A stretch of 49,896 bases of DNA from Methylophaga sp. OBS4 (GCF_026319305.1 NZ_JAPDMV010000023.1:1-49896), one strand, 5' to 3'. Shown: positions 7,541-14,882, counted from the first letter of the stretch. The notes: generated from the sequence alone by a model not told the origin. Numbers and translations are program-made.

Positions 7541-9576
7541 CTTTCGAACAGATAGACACGGCTAGCCTGCCCTGGGACATCGAAGTCCACGAGCATATTT
7601 GGATCCCGCTGGCCGACGGCGAACGTCTGGCGGCCAGGCTTTGGCTGCCAGTGGATGCCTTCCGCCGCCCGGTGCCGGCGATCCTTGAGTACATACCATA
7701 CCGCAAACGCGATCTCACCCGTGCTCGTGACGCTCTCACCCATCCATGGCTCGCCGGACATGGTTATGCCTGCATACGTGTAGACCTGCGAGGAAGCGGC
7801 GAATCCGATGGCGTGCTGAAGGACCAGTACCGGGAACAGGAACTGGACGACGGTGTACAGGTGATAAACTGGCTGTCGGAACAGCCCTGGTGTGATGGAA
7901 ACGTGGGAATGATGGGTATTTCCTGGGGCGGCTTCAACGCCCTGCAGGTCGCCGCAAAAAGGCCGCAAGCGCTGAAAGCCGTAATTTCCGCCTGTTCCAC
8001 CGACGACCTCTATGTCGATAACATGCACTACATGGGCGGCTGCCTGCTCACGGACAACCTGTCGGAATCGACGACGATGTTCACCGCCAACAGTTCGCCG
8101 CCCGATCCCGAGCTTGTCGGAGAAAGATGGAGAGAGATGTGGCTGCAGCGCCTGGAAGGCAGTGGTCTTTGGCTTGAGACCTGGCTGCGGCACCAGCATC
8201 GCGACAGCTACTGGCACCATGGTTCCGTCTGCGAGGACTATGGTGCTATCCAGTGCCCTGTAATGGCCATCGGCGGCTGGGCCGACGGTTACACCAATGC
8301 CATTTTCAGATTGCTAGCGCACCTGGATGTACCGCGCCAGGGCTTGATCGGCCCTTGGGGACACAAGTATCCTCATCAAGGCATTCCGGGGCCGGCCATC
8401 GGTTTCCTGCAGGAATCCTTGCGCTGGTGGGATAGGTGGCTGAAAGACATCGACACCGGGATCATGAAGGAGCCCATGCTGCGGGCGTGGATGCAGGACA
8501 GCGTGCCGCCCACCACCTATTACCACGAAAGGCCCGGCCGCTGGGTCGGCGAAAATGAATGGCCCTCGAAGCGAATCGATCACAAGCGTTTCGTGCTGAA
8601 GCCTCTATGCCTTGTTCCTGACGATACGGTAGCGCCTCATAACATGCCCATAGATCTAACTATCTCATCACCACTCAGCGTGGGGCTGTTCGCCGGAAAA
8701 TGGTGCTCCTACGCTGCGGCCCCCGACTTGCCACATGACCAGCGCGAAGAAGATGGTGGGGCCTTGATTTTTGAGAGCGAACCACTGGCAGAGGATATCG
8801 AGATCTTGGGGGCTCCTTCCCTGAAACTCACCCTTTCCAGCAATCAGGCCATAGCCATGATCGCGGCGCGGCTTTCAGATGTGGCGCCGACAGACAAGGC
8901 CACACGAGTAACCTACGGCTTGCTGAACCTCAATCACCGCTATGGGCATGACCACCCGGAAAATTTGATGCCGGGCGAAGAGTTCGTAGTGGAGCTAAGA
9001 CTCAATCATATCGCCCAAGTTTTCCCGGCTGGCCACCGCCTGCGCCTGAGCCTTTCCACTTCTTACTGGCCCTTGGCCTGGCCGCCGCCCCGGCCGGTTC
9101 AGTTGACGATAAAAACGCTGTCCTCCTACCTGAGCCTACCCATAAGACCCCGGCGTGATGCCGATATCGATATCCACTTTGAATCACCGCAGGGCACACA
9201 GCAAATAGCCATCACCCAGCTAGAACCACCCCATCACAACTGGCTGGTTCATCGTGATCTCGCTGAGGATCTGTCTACACTGGAAGTCATACAAGACCAG
9301 GGGAAATACCGCATCGAGCAGATCGACCTGGACGTCACCAACCGGATATGGAACTGGTACAGCTATCGTGACGACGACTTCTGCTCACCAAAAGGGGAAA
9401 CCAGGACGGAACGTTGCTTCCGGCGCGGTGACTGGTCGGTGCGCACCACGACACATACCGTGTTGACTGCTGATAATACCAATTTTTACATTTGGGCCGA
9501 ACTGGATGCCTGGGAAGGTAAAAAACGCATCTTCTCCCGCAACTGGGATGTCACCATCCCACGCCTTTTCCTATAA
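7537..9576 (+). CDS. CocE/NonD family alpha/beta hydrolase (S15-type X-Pro dipeptidyl-peptidase-like)
   Basis: A 679-residue protein in the cocaine-esterase / X-prolyl dipeptidyl-peptidase family. N-terminal hydrolase domain: ILEYIPYRKRDL, the oxyanion-region RVDLRGSGESDG, nucleophile elbow GISWGG (Ser near residue 128), AIGGWADGY supplying the Asp, and GPWGHKYPH supplying the His. A helical cap lies between, and a C-terminal jelly-roll (LRLNHIAQVFPAGHRLRLSLSTSYWP) closes this part. About 120 extra residues follow (after about 560), more than in typical 550-residue CocE. No signal peptide is evident, so it is cytosolic. It probably hydrolyses an ester or amide, perhaps the product of the coupled ATP-grasp enzyme. 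Sampled 60-base stretches are about 62-73% GC, well above neighbouring genes. Confidence 0.85.
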   Translation: MTFEQIDTASLPWDIEVHEHIWIPLADGERLAARLWLPVDAFRRPVPAILEYIPYRKRDLTRARDALTHPWLAGHGYACIRVDLRGSGESDGVLKDQYREQELDDGVQVINWLSEQPWCDGNVGMMGISWGGFNALQVAAKRPQALKAVISACSTDDLYVDNMHYMGGCLLTDNLSESTTMFTANSSPPDPELVGERWREMWLQRLEGSGLWLETWLRHQHRDSYWHHGSVCEDYGAIQCPVMAIGGWADGYTNAIFRLLAHLDVPRQGLIGPWGHKYPHQGIPGPAIGFLQESLRWWDRWLKDIDTGIMKEPMLRAWMQDSVPPTTYYHERPGRWVGENEWPSKRIDHKRFVLKPLCLVPDDTVAPHNMPIDLTISSPLSVGLFAGKWCSYAAAPDLPHDQREEDGGALIFESEPLAEDIEILGAPSLKLTLSSNQAIAMIAARLSDVAPTDKATRVTYGLLNLNHRYGHDHPENLMPGEEFVVELRLNHIAQVFPAGHRLRLSLSTSYWPLAWPPPRPVQLTIKTLSSYLSLPIRPRRDADIDIHFESPQGTQQIAITQLEPPHHNWLVHRDLAEDLSTLEVIQDQGKYRIEQIDLDVTNRIWNWYSYRDDDFCSPKGETRTERCFRRGDWSVRTTTHTVLTADNTNFYIWAELDAWEGKKRIFSRNWDVTIPRLFL

Positions 9577-9604
9577 AGCATGCTTAACACGCGTCTTACT
9601 CGTA

Positions 9605-10288
9605 TTAAGGCATGGCCGGCAACTGCCAGTCGATCGGTGTTTTACCATGCTGCAGCAAATACTCATTGGCCTTGCTGAAATGGCGACAGCCGAAAAAACC
9701 ACGATGGGCCGATAATGGCGAGGGATGCGGCGCTTTTAAAACCAGGTGACGCTGCGGATCGATGACGGCCCCCTTCTTCTGGGCGTAACTGCCCCACAAC
9801 ATAAACACCACATGCTCGCACTGCTCGTTAACAGTCGCGATCACCTTGTCGGTAAATTGCTCCCATCCCTTGCCCTGATGCGAATTGGCTTTTGAATCTT
9901 CCACCGTCAATACGGCATTAAGCAATAATACCCCCTGCCTGGCCCAGCTCTCCAGATAACCATGATTAACCGGTTCAACACCCAAATCTGTCTGCAATTC
10001 CTTATAGATATTGACCAGCGAGGGGGGAATCTTGACCCCCGATTGTACCGAAAAGCACAAACCATGAGCCTGTCCCGGCTGATGATAGGGATCCTGACCG
10101 AGAATCACCACTTTCACCTGATCCAGTGGCGTGGCCTCCAGCGCGTGAAACCAGTTTTGTGAGTGGGGATAAATCGTTTTATGGTTATCTTTTTCAGCAC
10201 GCAGAAACTGTTTCAGAGCCAGCATATAGGGGGCGGCAAACTCAGCGCCTAACACCTCCTGCCAGCTGGGAGCCCTTTCCAACACCAT
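9605..10288 (-). CDS. ung: Uracil-DNA glycosylase, family 1
   Basis: A 227-residue enzyme that removes uracil from DNA to start base-excision repair. Motifs are [18 protein letters not shown] (the water-activating Asp and uracil-pocket Tyr), LLLNAVLTV (the Asn that reads uracil) and [13 protein letters not shown] (catalytic His and DNA-intercalating loop), all in family-1 order and at the usual length. The start is the ATG at 10288. The gene converges with the CocE gene, only 28 bases separating the stops, and diverges from ynfA. A 7-bp inverted repeat (CTTTATC, 4 bases, GATAAAG at 10299-10316) lies just upstream in the shared promoter region. Confidence 0.96.
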   Translation of the reverse strand: MVLERAPSWQEVLGAEFAAPYMLALKQFLRAEKDNHKTIYPHSQNWFHALEATPLDQVKVVILGQDPYHQPGQAHGLCFSVQSGVKIPPSLVNIYKELQTDLGVEPVNHGYLESWARQGVLLLNAVLTVEDSKANSHQGKGWEQFTDKVIATVNEQCEHVVFMLWGSYAQKKGAVIDPQRHLVLKAPHPSPLSAHRGFFGCRHFSKANEYLLQHGKTPIDWQLPAMP

Positions 10289-10387
10289 CTTTGTTTCCCT
10301 TTATCTTGTGATAAAGTGCCTATGATAACGAATTCAATAGCTGGCTGTCGCATCACGGCCGGCGGGTGGCCAAGCAGGGACTTTATT

Positions 10388-10720
10388 GTGGAATTGTTAA
10401 AAACCCTTACTTTATTCGGCGCCACCGCAGTGGCTGAGATTGTAGGTTGCTACTTGCCGTATCTGTGGTTGAAACAGGGACATTCCGTCTGGTTACTGTT
10501 ACCGGCAGCACTCAGTCTGGCTATATTTGTCTGGCTGCTGACTTTGCATCCTCATGCGGCAGGCCGGGTTTATGCCGCTTATGGCGGTGTTTACGTCAGT
10601 GTCGCTTTATTTTGGTTATGGGCCGTAGATTCGGTACGCCCGAGTTTCACTGACTATATTGGCGTCGCGGTATGTCTGCTGGGCATGTTTATTATCATGT
10701 TCGGGCCGCGGCAGGTTTGA
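10388..10720 (+). CDS. ynfA: YnfA family (UPF0060) small inner-membrane protein
   Basis: A 110-residue protein with four hydrophobic segments and the family signatures [50 protein letters not shown] and a C-terminal [12 protein letters not shown]. It is SMR-like in size, and efflux activity has been proposed for YnfA homologues. The start is set at GTG 10388: AGGGA lies 7 bases upstream, and the length then agrees with the 108-residue family norm. A longer ATG reading from 10316 adds 24 residues with no family resemblance and no RBS. Confidence 0.88.
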   Translation: MELLKTLTLFGATAVAEIVGCYLPYLWLKQGHSVWLLLPAALSLAIFVWLLTLHPHAAGRVYAAYGGVYVSVALFWLWAVDSVRPSFTDYIGVAVCLLGMFIIMFGPRQV

Positions 10721-10767
10721 ATTCAGCCGCACTGGCAGCGTTAGCAAAACTCAACTAAAAAATGCAG

Positions 10768-10811
10768 CAGCTCCCTCCTGCTTTAAGCTGGGAGAGGATT
10801 GGAGGGAGCTG
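10768..10811. repeat. 11-bp perfect inverted repeat (hairpin) between ynfA and spy-like gene
   Basis: CAGCTCCCTCC at 10768-10778 pairs perfectly with GGAGGGAGCTG at 10801-10811 across a 22-base loop. The loop holds a second GGGAG (10790-10794) that could pair alternatively with CTCCC. It lies 48 bases after the ynfA stop. There is no T run, so this is not a classical terminator; it could protect or end converging transcripts. Confidence 0.5.
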
Positions 10812-10815
10812 TGCA

Positions 10816-10856
10816 TATACCTGTGATATCGTGCATTTCCAAGTATCACGGGTATA
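10816..10856. repeat. 13-bp inverted repeat (hairpin) just after the spy-like gene
   Basis: TATACCTGTGATA at 10816-10828 pairs with TATCACGGGTATA at 10844-10856, with a single G-U type mismatch across a 15-base loop. It begins 5 bases beyond the stop codon of the minus-strand spy-like gene, so it would form the 3' end of that mRNA. There is no T tract. Together with the neighbouring hairpin it makes a tandem pair. Confidence 0.5.
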
Positions 10857-10861
10857 AACGT

Positions 10862-11311
10862 TTAGTGACGCATTTTTTCCTTAAACCTGGCCATTTTGGC
10901 TTTCAATTGTTCCTGCTGTTCCGGTGTCAGTACATTGAACACATCATGATGAAATTTTGCTCTTTCAGTCGCTCTTTGTTTTTGCAAGATCATCGATTGA
11001 TCGATCAGAGATTCCAGTTCGGCCTCATTGAAATTATCTGACATGGTCAAATCATGAATGGCTTTTCTGATTTCCCGGCTCTGGCCTTTTTGTGCCTGAC
11101 GATCGGCATGACGTTTTTCCATCATCGCTTTAATCTGGGCTGTCTGCGTATCGCTCAGATCCAGATCACGCAGATGAAAAGGAATATCACCCGCTTTTTT
11201 ATGCTTCATCTGATGATGAGATTTATCGCCACATTCCTGACCGGCATGTTCCACCGGATTGGCCATAGCGGCAATGGGTATCAGGCTCAGTAAAATCATT
11301 AACTTCCGCAT
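10862..11311 (-). CDS. Spy/CpxP-like periplasmic chaperone/regulator
   Basis: A 149-residue exported protein. The signal peptide is MRKLMILLSLIPIAAMA (cut after about residue 17), followed by a His-rich linker (GDKSHHQMKHKK) and an all-helical domain with two LTxxQ-type motifs (LDLSDTQTAQIKAMM and VLTPEQQEQLKAKM), the mark of the CpxP/Spy family. CpxP binds and inhibits the sensor CpxA, while Spy is an ATP-independent chaperone. The divergent position next to cpxRA favours a CpxP role. The ATG at 11311 has AAGGAG 6 bases upstream; a longer reading to 11368 would cover this RBS. The His-rich segment might also bind metal. Confidence 0.85.
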   Translation of the reverse strand: MRKLMILLSLIPIAAMANPVEHAGQECGDKSHHQMKHKKAGDIPFHLRDLDLSDTQTAQIKAMMEKRHADRQAQKGQSREIRKAIHDLTMSDNFNEAELESLIDQSMILQKQRATERAKFHHDVFNVLTPEQQEQLKAKMARFKEKMRH

Positions 11312-11402
11312 ATTCTTCTCCTTGTTTAGGGTTTGGCGCTGGTGAGATGCTGCGGCTAAAGCCGTCATCCCCCTAGACAGTGCCAGTATCTCCCAGCCGG
11401 GC

Positions 11403-11438
11403 GTAAAGAAACGTTAGCCAAAGGTAAAGTTAGGTAAA
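11403..11438. promoter_or_regulatory. CpxR operator: three GTAAA half-sites
   Basis: GTAAA occurs at 11403-11407, 11424-11428 and 11434-11438. The last two form an exact GTAAA-N5-GTAAA, the published Enterobacterial CpxR box. The first is 21 bases away, two helical turns, and is followed by GTTAG at the N5 position. The site lies between the divergent spy-like gene and cpxR. A possible cpxR -10 (TATGAT) is at 11478-11483 and a possible spy -10 (GATACT, minus) at 11390-11385. This fits CpxR controlling both units. Confidence 0.7.
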
Positions 11439-11509
11439 GTTGGTTCCAGCTGTCTGGTGACGCTCATGGCTTGCGGCTATGATGAACACAGATAAGAGAG
11501 AGGGCTATT

Positions 11510-12196
11510 GTGGCAAACCTGCTGATTATTGATGATGATGTTGAACTGGCAGAGTTGTTTCAGGACTATCTGCAACAGGAAGGTTTCAACGTCGAAACAG
11601 TCTTTAACGGCCGCAACGGACTTGATGCCGCGTTGAGCGGCAGTTTTGATCTGGTCATCCTCGATATGATGCTGCCGGATATCAAAGGCACCGATATTCT
11701 GGTTCAGATCCGGCAGCAAAGCCTGATTCCGGTGCTGATGTTTACCGCCAAGGGGGACGATGTTGATCGCATTATTGGTCTGGAATCCGGCGCTGATGAT
11801 TATGTTCCCAAACCATGCACACCGCGGGAGCTGGTTGCGCGGATTCGTGCCATTTTGCGGCGCACCGATAACAGCTTTGGCAGTGATATGGATAAAGTCA
11901 TCAAAAATGGCCCCTTGCAGCTCTGGACAGAAAAACGCAAAGCCGTCTGGTTTGAGCAGGAACTCGATCTGACCAGCACCGAGTTCAATCTGCTGGAAGC
12001 GCTGGCAAGGCAGGCCGGTCAGGTTGTGAGCAAAAATGAATTATCCGAACGTGCACTGGGGCGCCCGTTAGCTCGTTTTGATCGCAGTATAGACGTTCAT
12101 ATGAGCAGTATTCGTCACAAACTGGGGCAGCAGGCTGATGGCCATCTTTATATCCAGACCATTCGTGGTCAGGGTTATCAATTAATTAAAGAGTAA
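11510..12196 (+). CDS. cpxR: CpxR-like OmpR-family response regulator
   Basis: A 228-residue two-component regulator. The receiver domain (1-118) has the acidic cluster IIDDD (D8-D10), phosphoacceptor D52 in VILDMMLP, T79 in MFTAKGD and K101 in DYVPKPCTP. The winged-helix DNA-binding domain (about 130-228) has the ELDLTSTEFNLLEAL and VSKNELSERALGRPLARFDRSIDVHMSSIRHKLG elements typical of CpxR. It starts with GTG at 11510 after a GAGAGAGGG purine run. Two bases separate it from cpxA. The identity is supported by the exact CpxR-box upstream and the divergent CpxP-like gene. Confidence 0.9.
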   Translation: MANLLIIDDDVELAELFQDYLQQEGFNVETVFNGRNGLDAALSGSFDLVILDMMLPDIKGTDILVQIRQQSLIPVLMFTAKGDDVDRIIGLESGADDYVPKPCTPRELVARIRAILRRTDNSFGSDMDKVIKNGPLQLWTEKRKAVWFEQELDLTSTEFNLLEALARQAGQVVSKNELSERALGRPLARFDRSIDVHMSSIRHKLGQQADGHLYIQTIRGQGYQLIKE

Positions 12197-12198
12197 TC

Positions 12199-13563
12199 AT
12201 GGGGCGCTTATTCTGGAAATTCTTGTTCAGCTTCTGGCTGACCTTATTACTTGCCGGTATCAGCGTCGGCACCCTGGTCTGGTTGAAACAGGCGGCTGAT
12301 AACGAAGAAGACTTTAGCAAAGTCAGATTAATTGATCGGCATGGCTTGCCTTTTGTGTCGGTCGCTGCAGATATTGCAGAACACGGCGGTTTGCCGGCGC
12401 TAATCGCATTCTTACAACAGCTCGACAATTCACCGATGCCTTCTGTACTGGCCATCAATGAAAACGGCGAAGACATCCTCAGCCGCGAAGTGGATGCCGA
12501 TGCCCTATCACAAGCCAGAGAATGGGTTGAAATGGGCAAACGCCGCGTAGTCAGGCTCATCCCGTCGCAGCAAGGCAATCTGCTATTGTTTGCACCGATG
12601 CCATCGGAGCAGCAAGTCTTCAGCCAACAACCGAGAAAGCGCCCGCCGCCGCCTCATGCCAGACATTGGCCATTAATATTACTGTTTGCCTCAGGCTTTA
12701 TAGCCAGTCTGATGTTCAGTGCGCTGCTGGCCTGGTATTTCACCCGCCCTATCCGCAGCTTGAAACAGGCGTTCAATGCTGTCGCCCAGGGCAAACTCGA
12801 TACCAGAGTCAGTCCAGAGATGGGCCATCGTCAGGATGAACTTGCCGAACTGGGGCAAAATTTTGATTATATGGCTTCTCAAATCAGCAGTCTGGTTAAC
12901 GGTCAGCGGCGCTTATTACACGATGTTTCTCACGAACTGCGTTCGCCTTTAGCACGGATGCAGGCTGCCATCGGAATTGCCCAGCAGCAACCGGACAAGG
13001 TGGAGCCGACATTGCAGCGTCTGGAACGCGAAGCGCAGCGAATCAGCGATTTGGTTGGTGAACTATTGTTATTGTCTCGTATGGAAACCGGCGTCAATCA
13101 TCGTCACGACAGCAAAGTCGATCTCACCGTATTGCTGGATGAAATAGTTGAAGATGCCCGCTTTGAAGCCGCCAGCAAACAAATTGAAATTATTTATCAA
13201 TCAGCTGAAAACATTCAGATTCACGGTCAGCAGGAGTTGTTGCATCGCGCCATTGAAAATGTATTACGCAACGCAATCAAATTCAGTCATCCCGGTAGTG
13301 AAGTCAAAGTGACTATTCACAAAGACAACGCCCAAAAACAACTCACCATCAGCGTAGAAGATCAGGGACCCGGCGTGGCGGAAGCCGAACTGGAGAATAT
13401 TTTCCAGCCTTTTTTCCGGGGTAAAGCCGAGCAGCGGCGCGATAGTATTGGTCTGGGGCTTACCATTGCACAACGGGCGGTTGAAGCTCACCGGGGCCAT
13501 ATTGAAGCCCATAACCGCAGTGCAGGCGGTTTACAGATCATCATCATCCTGAATCTCGTTTAA
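12199..13563 (+). CDS. cpxA: CpxA-like sensor histidine kinase
   Basis: A 454-residue membrane kinase. TM1 spans about 8-29, a short periplasmic sensor domain about 30-157, TM2 about 158-180, HAMP 181-235, the dimerisation/phosphoacceptor helix HDVSHELRSPLARMQ with H245, and the ATP-binding domain with the N box (IENVLRNAIKFSHPG), G1 (DQGPGV) and G2 (GLGLTIAQRAVEAH). It would phosphorylate CpxR on envelope stress. The periplasmic domain is somewhat shorter than in E. coli and carries a Pro-rich juxtamembrane patch (RKRPPPPHARH). It is cotranscribed with cpxR, with only 2 bases between them. Confidence 0.9.
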   Translation: MGRLFWKFLFSFWLTLLLAGISVGTLVWLKQAADNEEDFSKVRLIDRHGLPFVSVAADIAEHGGLPALIAFLQQLDNSPMPSVLAINENGEDILSREVDADALSQAREWVEMGKRRVVRLIPSQQGNLLLFAPMPSEQQVFSQQPRKRPPPPHARHWPLILLFASGFIASLMFSALLAWYFTRPIRSLKQAFNAVAQGKLDTRVSPEMGHRQDELAELGQNFDYMASQISSLVNGQRRLLHDVSHELRSPLARMQAAIGIAQQQPDKVEPTLQRLEREAQRISDLVGELLLLSRMETGVNHRHDSKVDLTVLLDEIVEDARFEAASKQIEIIYQSAENIQIHGQQELLHRAIENVLRNAIKFSHPGSEVKVTIHKDNAQKQLTISVEDQGPGVAEAELENIFQPFFRGKAEQRRDSIGLGLTIAQRAVEAHRGHIEAHNRSAGGLQIIIILNLV

Positions 13564-13565
13564 AA

Positions 13566-13591
13566 GCCTTCCCGCCAAGCGCATGGAAGGC
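13566..13591 (+). terminator. Weak hairpin after cpxA
   Basis: GCCTTC at 13566-13571 pairs with GAAGGC at 13586-13591 across a 14-base loop, starting 2 bases after the cpxA stop. No T run follows, so intrinsic termination is doubtful. Confidence 0.3.
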
Positions 13592-13641
13592 GTTAAAGTT
13601 ATGATGCTTGCCAGCTGATTAAATTAGTTTTATATTCATTT

Positions 13642-13660
13642 GATAATGATTATCAATATC
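13642..13660. promoter_or_regulatory. Fur box upstream of the HTH regulator
   Basis: GATAATGATTATCAATATC matches 17 of 19 positions of the Fur consensus (GATAATGATAATCATTATC). Within a slightly shifted frame it contains a perfect 17-bp palindrome, TTGATAAT-g-ATTATCAA. It ends 12 bases before the ATG of the HTH gene, so Fur-Fe2+ binding would block transcription or initiation. Iron repression of the downstream gene is therefore expected. Confidence 0.7.
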
Positions 13661-13672
13661 AAATAAGACCTT

Positions 13673-14614
13673 ATGCAATTTTCCCAATACATTCAGCAAT
13701 CACGCCGTAAACACCTCCTCACTCAAAGCGAACTCGCCGAACAAATGGCCTGCCGTTTCGCCGAGTTGAGCGAACTGGACAGTAACACTATCAGCCGCTG
13801 GGAGCGGGGGCAGCATACCCCCGCCATTGACCGGCAGCGTTTATGTGTTGAATTTTTTGGCGACAACCCGGTTGAGAAACTGCCGTTCCACCTTGCTCAT
13901 ACATCCGCGGTAACCCCTGCTCAGAATCAGGCCCGGCAACGTTTGCTCAAACAGCTGTCGCAACAACGTTTTAATACACTGGTCGGCGGCTTGCCTGCAT
14001 TTTCACCCGACTCACAGCTTGAAAGATGCCGTCACGGCTCAGAGGAAGCAGCTTATATTGAGTTTATATCGACACTGCGCAATCGACTCAGTCCGGAGCA
14101 AATGCCGCTTACAGCAGCTGTAATTATTGACTGGCTGCGGCATCCCGGTGCTTATCTATGGTTAATAAAACATCAATCACACCCGCTCCTGCACTGTTTG
14201 TTTGTGCACCTTAAACCCGCTGTTTACCAGCAATTGCTCTATCAACATCGCGAAGAATCAACATTAACGGCAGATGACCTGGCCTCGCCCGATGAAAACA
14301 GCTGTCTGTATATTATCAGTCTCTACAGCACGGGAAACGAGACGTTGGTGGATTTGTATCTGCACCTGTATCAGCACTGCTTTCAACATCGGGGCCGATT
14401 GCAGTCATTGGGTATGCTGGCAACGCATAATGATGATATAAAACTCGGCCGCCACTTAGCGATGCAAGTCAAACAAACCAGTCCGGCATTAGCCCACGGC
14501 ACCGTGCAATATCTGGCAAAGCGCCACACCTGGGCCACGCTGACCGGTCATATCAGTCAACTGCTGCTGATGCCTGCAACACGCCTGTCGATACAAACCA
14601 GCACTATCAGCTAG
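13673..14614 (+). CDS. XRE-family helix-turn-helix regulator with uncharacterised C-terminal domain
   Basis: A 313-residue protein. The N-terminal HTH (about 5-68) reads IQQSRRKHLLTQSELAEQM...SNTISRWERGQHTP, a classic XRE/Cro recognition pattern. The C-terminal 240 residues are rich in Leu/His/Gln helices with no motif that I recognise. A Fur box sits just upstream and a second one just past its terminator, which suggests a role in iron-responsive control, although its targets are unknown. The RBS is weak (AAGACC region before the ATG at 13673). It has no partner gene on its strand in the immediate vicinity apart from the candidate small RNA. Confidence 0.75.
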   Translation: MQFSQYIQQSRRKHLLTQSELAEQMACRFAELSELDSNTISRWERGQHTPAIDRQRLCVEFFGDNPVEKLPFHLAHTSAVTPAQNQARQRLLKQLSQQRFNTLVGGLPAFSPDSQLERCRHGSEEAAYIEFISTLRNRLSPEQMPLTAAVIIDWLRHPGAYLWLIKHQSHPLLHCLFVHLKPAVYQQLLYQHREESTLTADDLASPDENSCLYIISLYSTGNETLVDLYLHLYQHCFQHRGRLQSLGMLATHNDDIKLGRHLAMQVKQTSPALAHGTVQYLAKRHTWATLTGHISQLLLMPATRLSIQTSTIS

Positions 14615-14652
14615 GCATAAAATAAAAGAAATTTATTTTACTATGCCTTTTT
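14613..14652 (+). terminator. Intrinsic terminator of the HTH gene
   Basis: AGGCATA (14613-14619) plus AAATAAA pairs with TTTATTT plus TATGCCT (14642-14648), with a 3-base bulge and a 5-base loop, then TTTT. The stem begins within the stop codon. It separates the HTH gene from the Fur box that follows 5 bases later. Confidence 0.7.
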
Positions 14653-14656
14653 AATC

Positions 14657-14675
14657 GTTAATAATAATCATTATT
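14657..14675. promoter_or_regulatory. Second Fur box, upstream of candidate small RNA
   Basis: GTTAATAATAATCATTATT matches 16 of 19 Fur-consensus positions. It is followed by an A/T-rich stretch containing TATTAT, which could serve as a -10. No annotated-size gene starts for 200 bases; instead a strong terminator follows at 14759. This points to a Fur-repressed short transcript rather than control of msrB, which lies beyond that terminator. Confidence 0.6.
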
Positions 14676-14681
14676 ATTTGC

Positions 14682-14787
14682 AACTGAAGGAATGCTTGAT
14701 GACATTCATGGAGGAACGACATCAACACTCCCTCTCTCTAAAGTCTGAAAACCGAGTTGTTGCCAGCATTCTGCTGGCAACTTTTTT
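14682..14787 (+). ncRNA. Candidate Fur-regulated small RNA
   Basis: The unit consists of Fur box (14657-14675), possible -10 (TATTAT at about 14672-14677), roughly 100 bases of unstructured-looking sequence, and a strong intrinsic terminator at 14759-14787. The size and architecture are those of RyhB/PrrF-type iron-sparing RNAs. The single-stranded middle has ACGACATCAACACTCCCTCTC at 14716-14736, of which the ACGACAT piece also occurs in the RyhB core; this resemblance is short and may be chance. The 5' end is a guess from the -10. An alternative reading is a 35-codon ORF beginning at 14699. Confidence 0.42.
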
Positions 14788-14806
14788 CAGCCCTTTCTCA
14801 AGATAA
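14699..14806 (+). CDS. Possible 35-residue ORF inside the Fur-controlled transcript
   Basis: ATG at 14699 has AAGGA (14687-14691) at an ideal 7-base spacing. The product would be 35 residues with a charged N-terminus (MTFMEERHQH) and a hydrophobic C-terminal stretch (VVASILLATFFSPFSR) resembling a signal-peptide core. Against it, the intrinsic terminator lies inside the frame and would end the RNA before the stop codon at 14804-14806. It could be a leader peptide, a remnant of a TonB-receptor start, or chance. Confidence 0.2.
   Translation: MTFMEERHQHSLSLKSENRVVASILLATFFSPFSR
14759..14787 (+). terminator. Strong intrinsic terminator of the candidate small RNA
   Basis: GTTGCCAGC (14759-14767), loop attct, GCTGGCAAC (14773-14781), then six T. 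The 9-bp stem is perfect. No recognised gene ends here, so the terminator belongs to the transcript that starts at the second Fur box. Confidence 0.8.
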
Positions 14807-14882
14807 ATCAGGATCAATACTGATCTTTTGTGCATATTTGCATACAATGAACTTGTGCAAAACAGGTTATTGATGCTGAAAC

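Noticed and set aside
7462-8220. 252-codon minus-strand frame opposite the ATP-grasp/CocE junction
   Set aside because: GC-rich genes often leave antisense frames open; there is no homology-like motif or ribosome site.
9579-9614. Bulged inverted repeat at the CocE-ung convergence
   Set aside because: Short arms with a bulge, overlaps the ung stop, and no T run; not distinguishable from chance.
10316-10387. 24-residue N-terminal extension of YnfA
   Set aside because: No RBS and no resemblance to the family; GTG 10388 gives family length with AGGGA upstream.
13566-13591. Full intrinsic terminator after cpxA
   Set aside because: There is a 6-bp stem but no T tract; recorded only as a weak hairpin.
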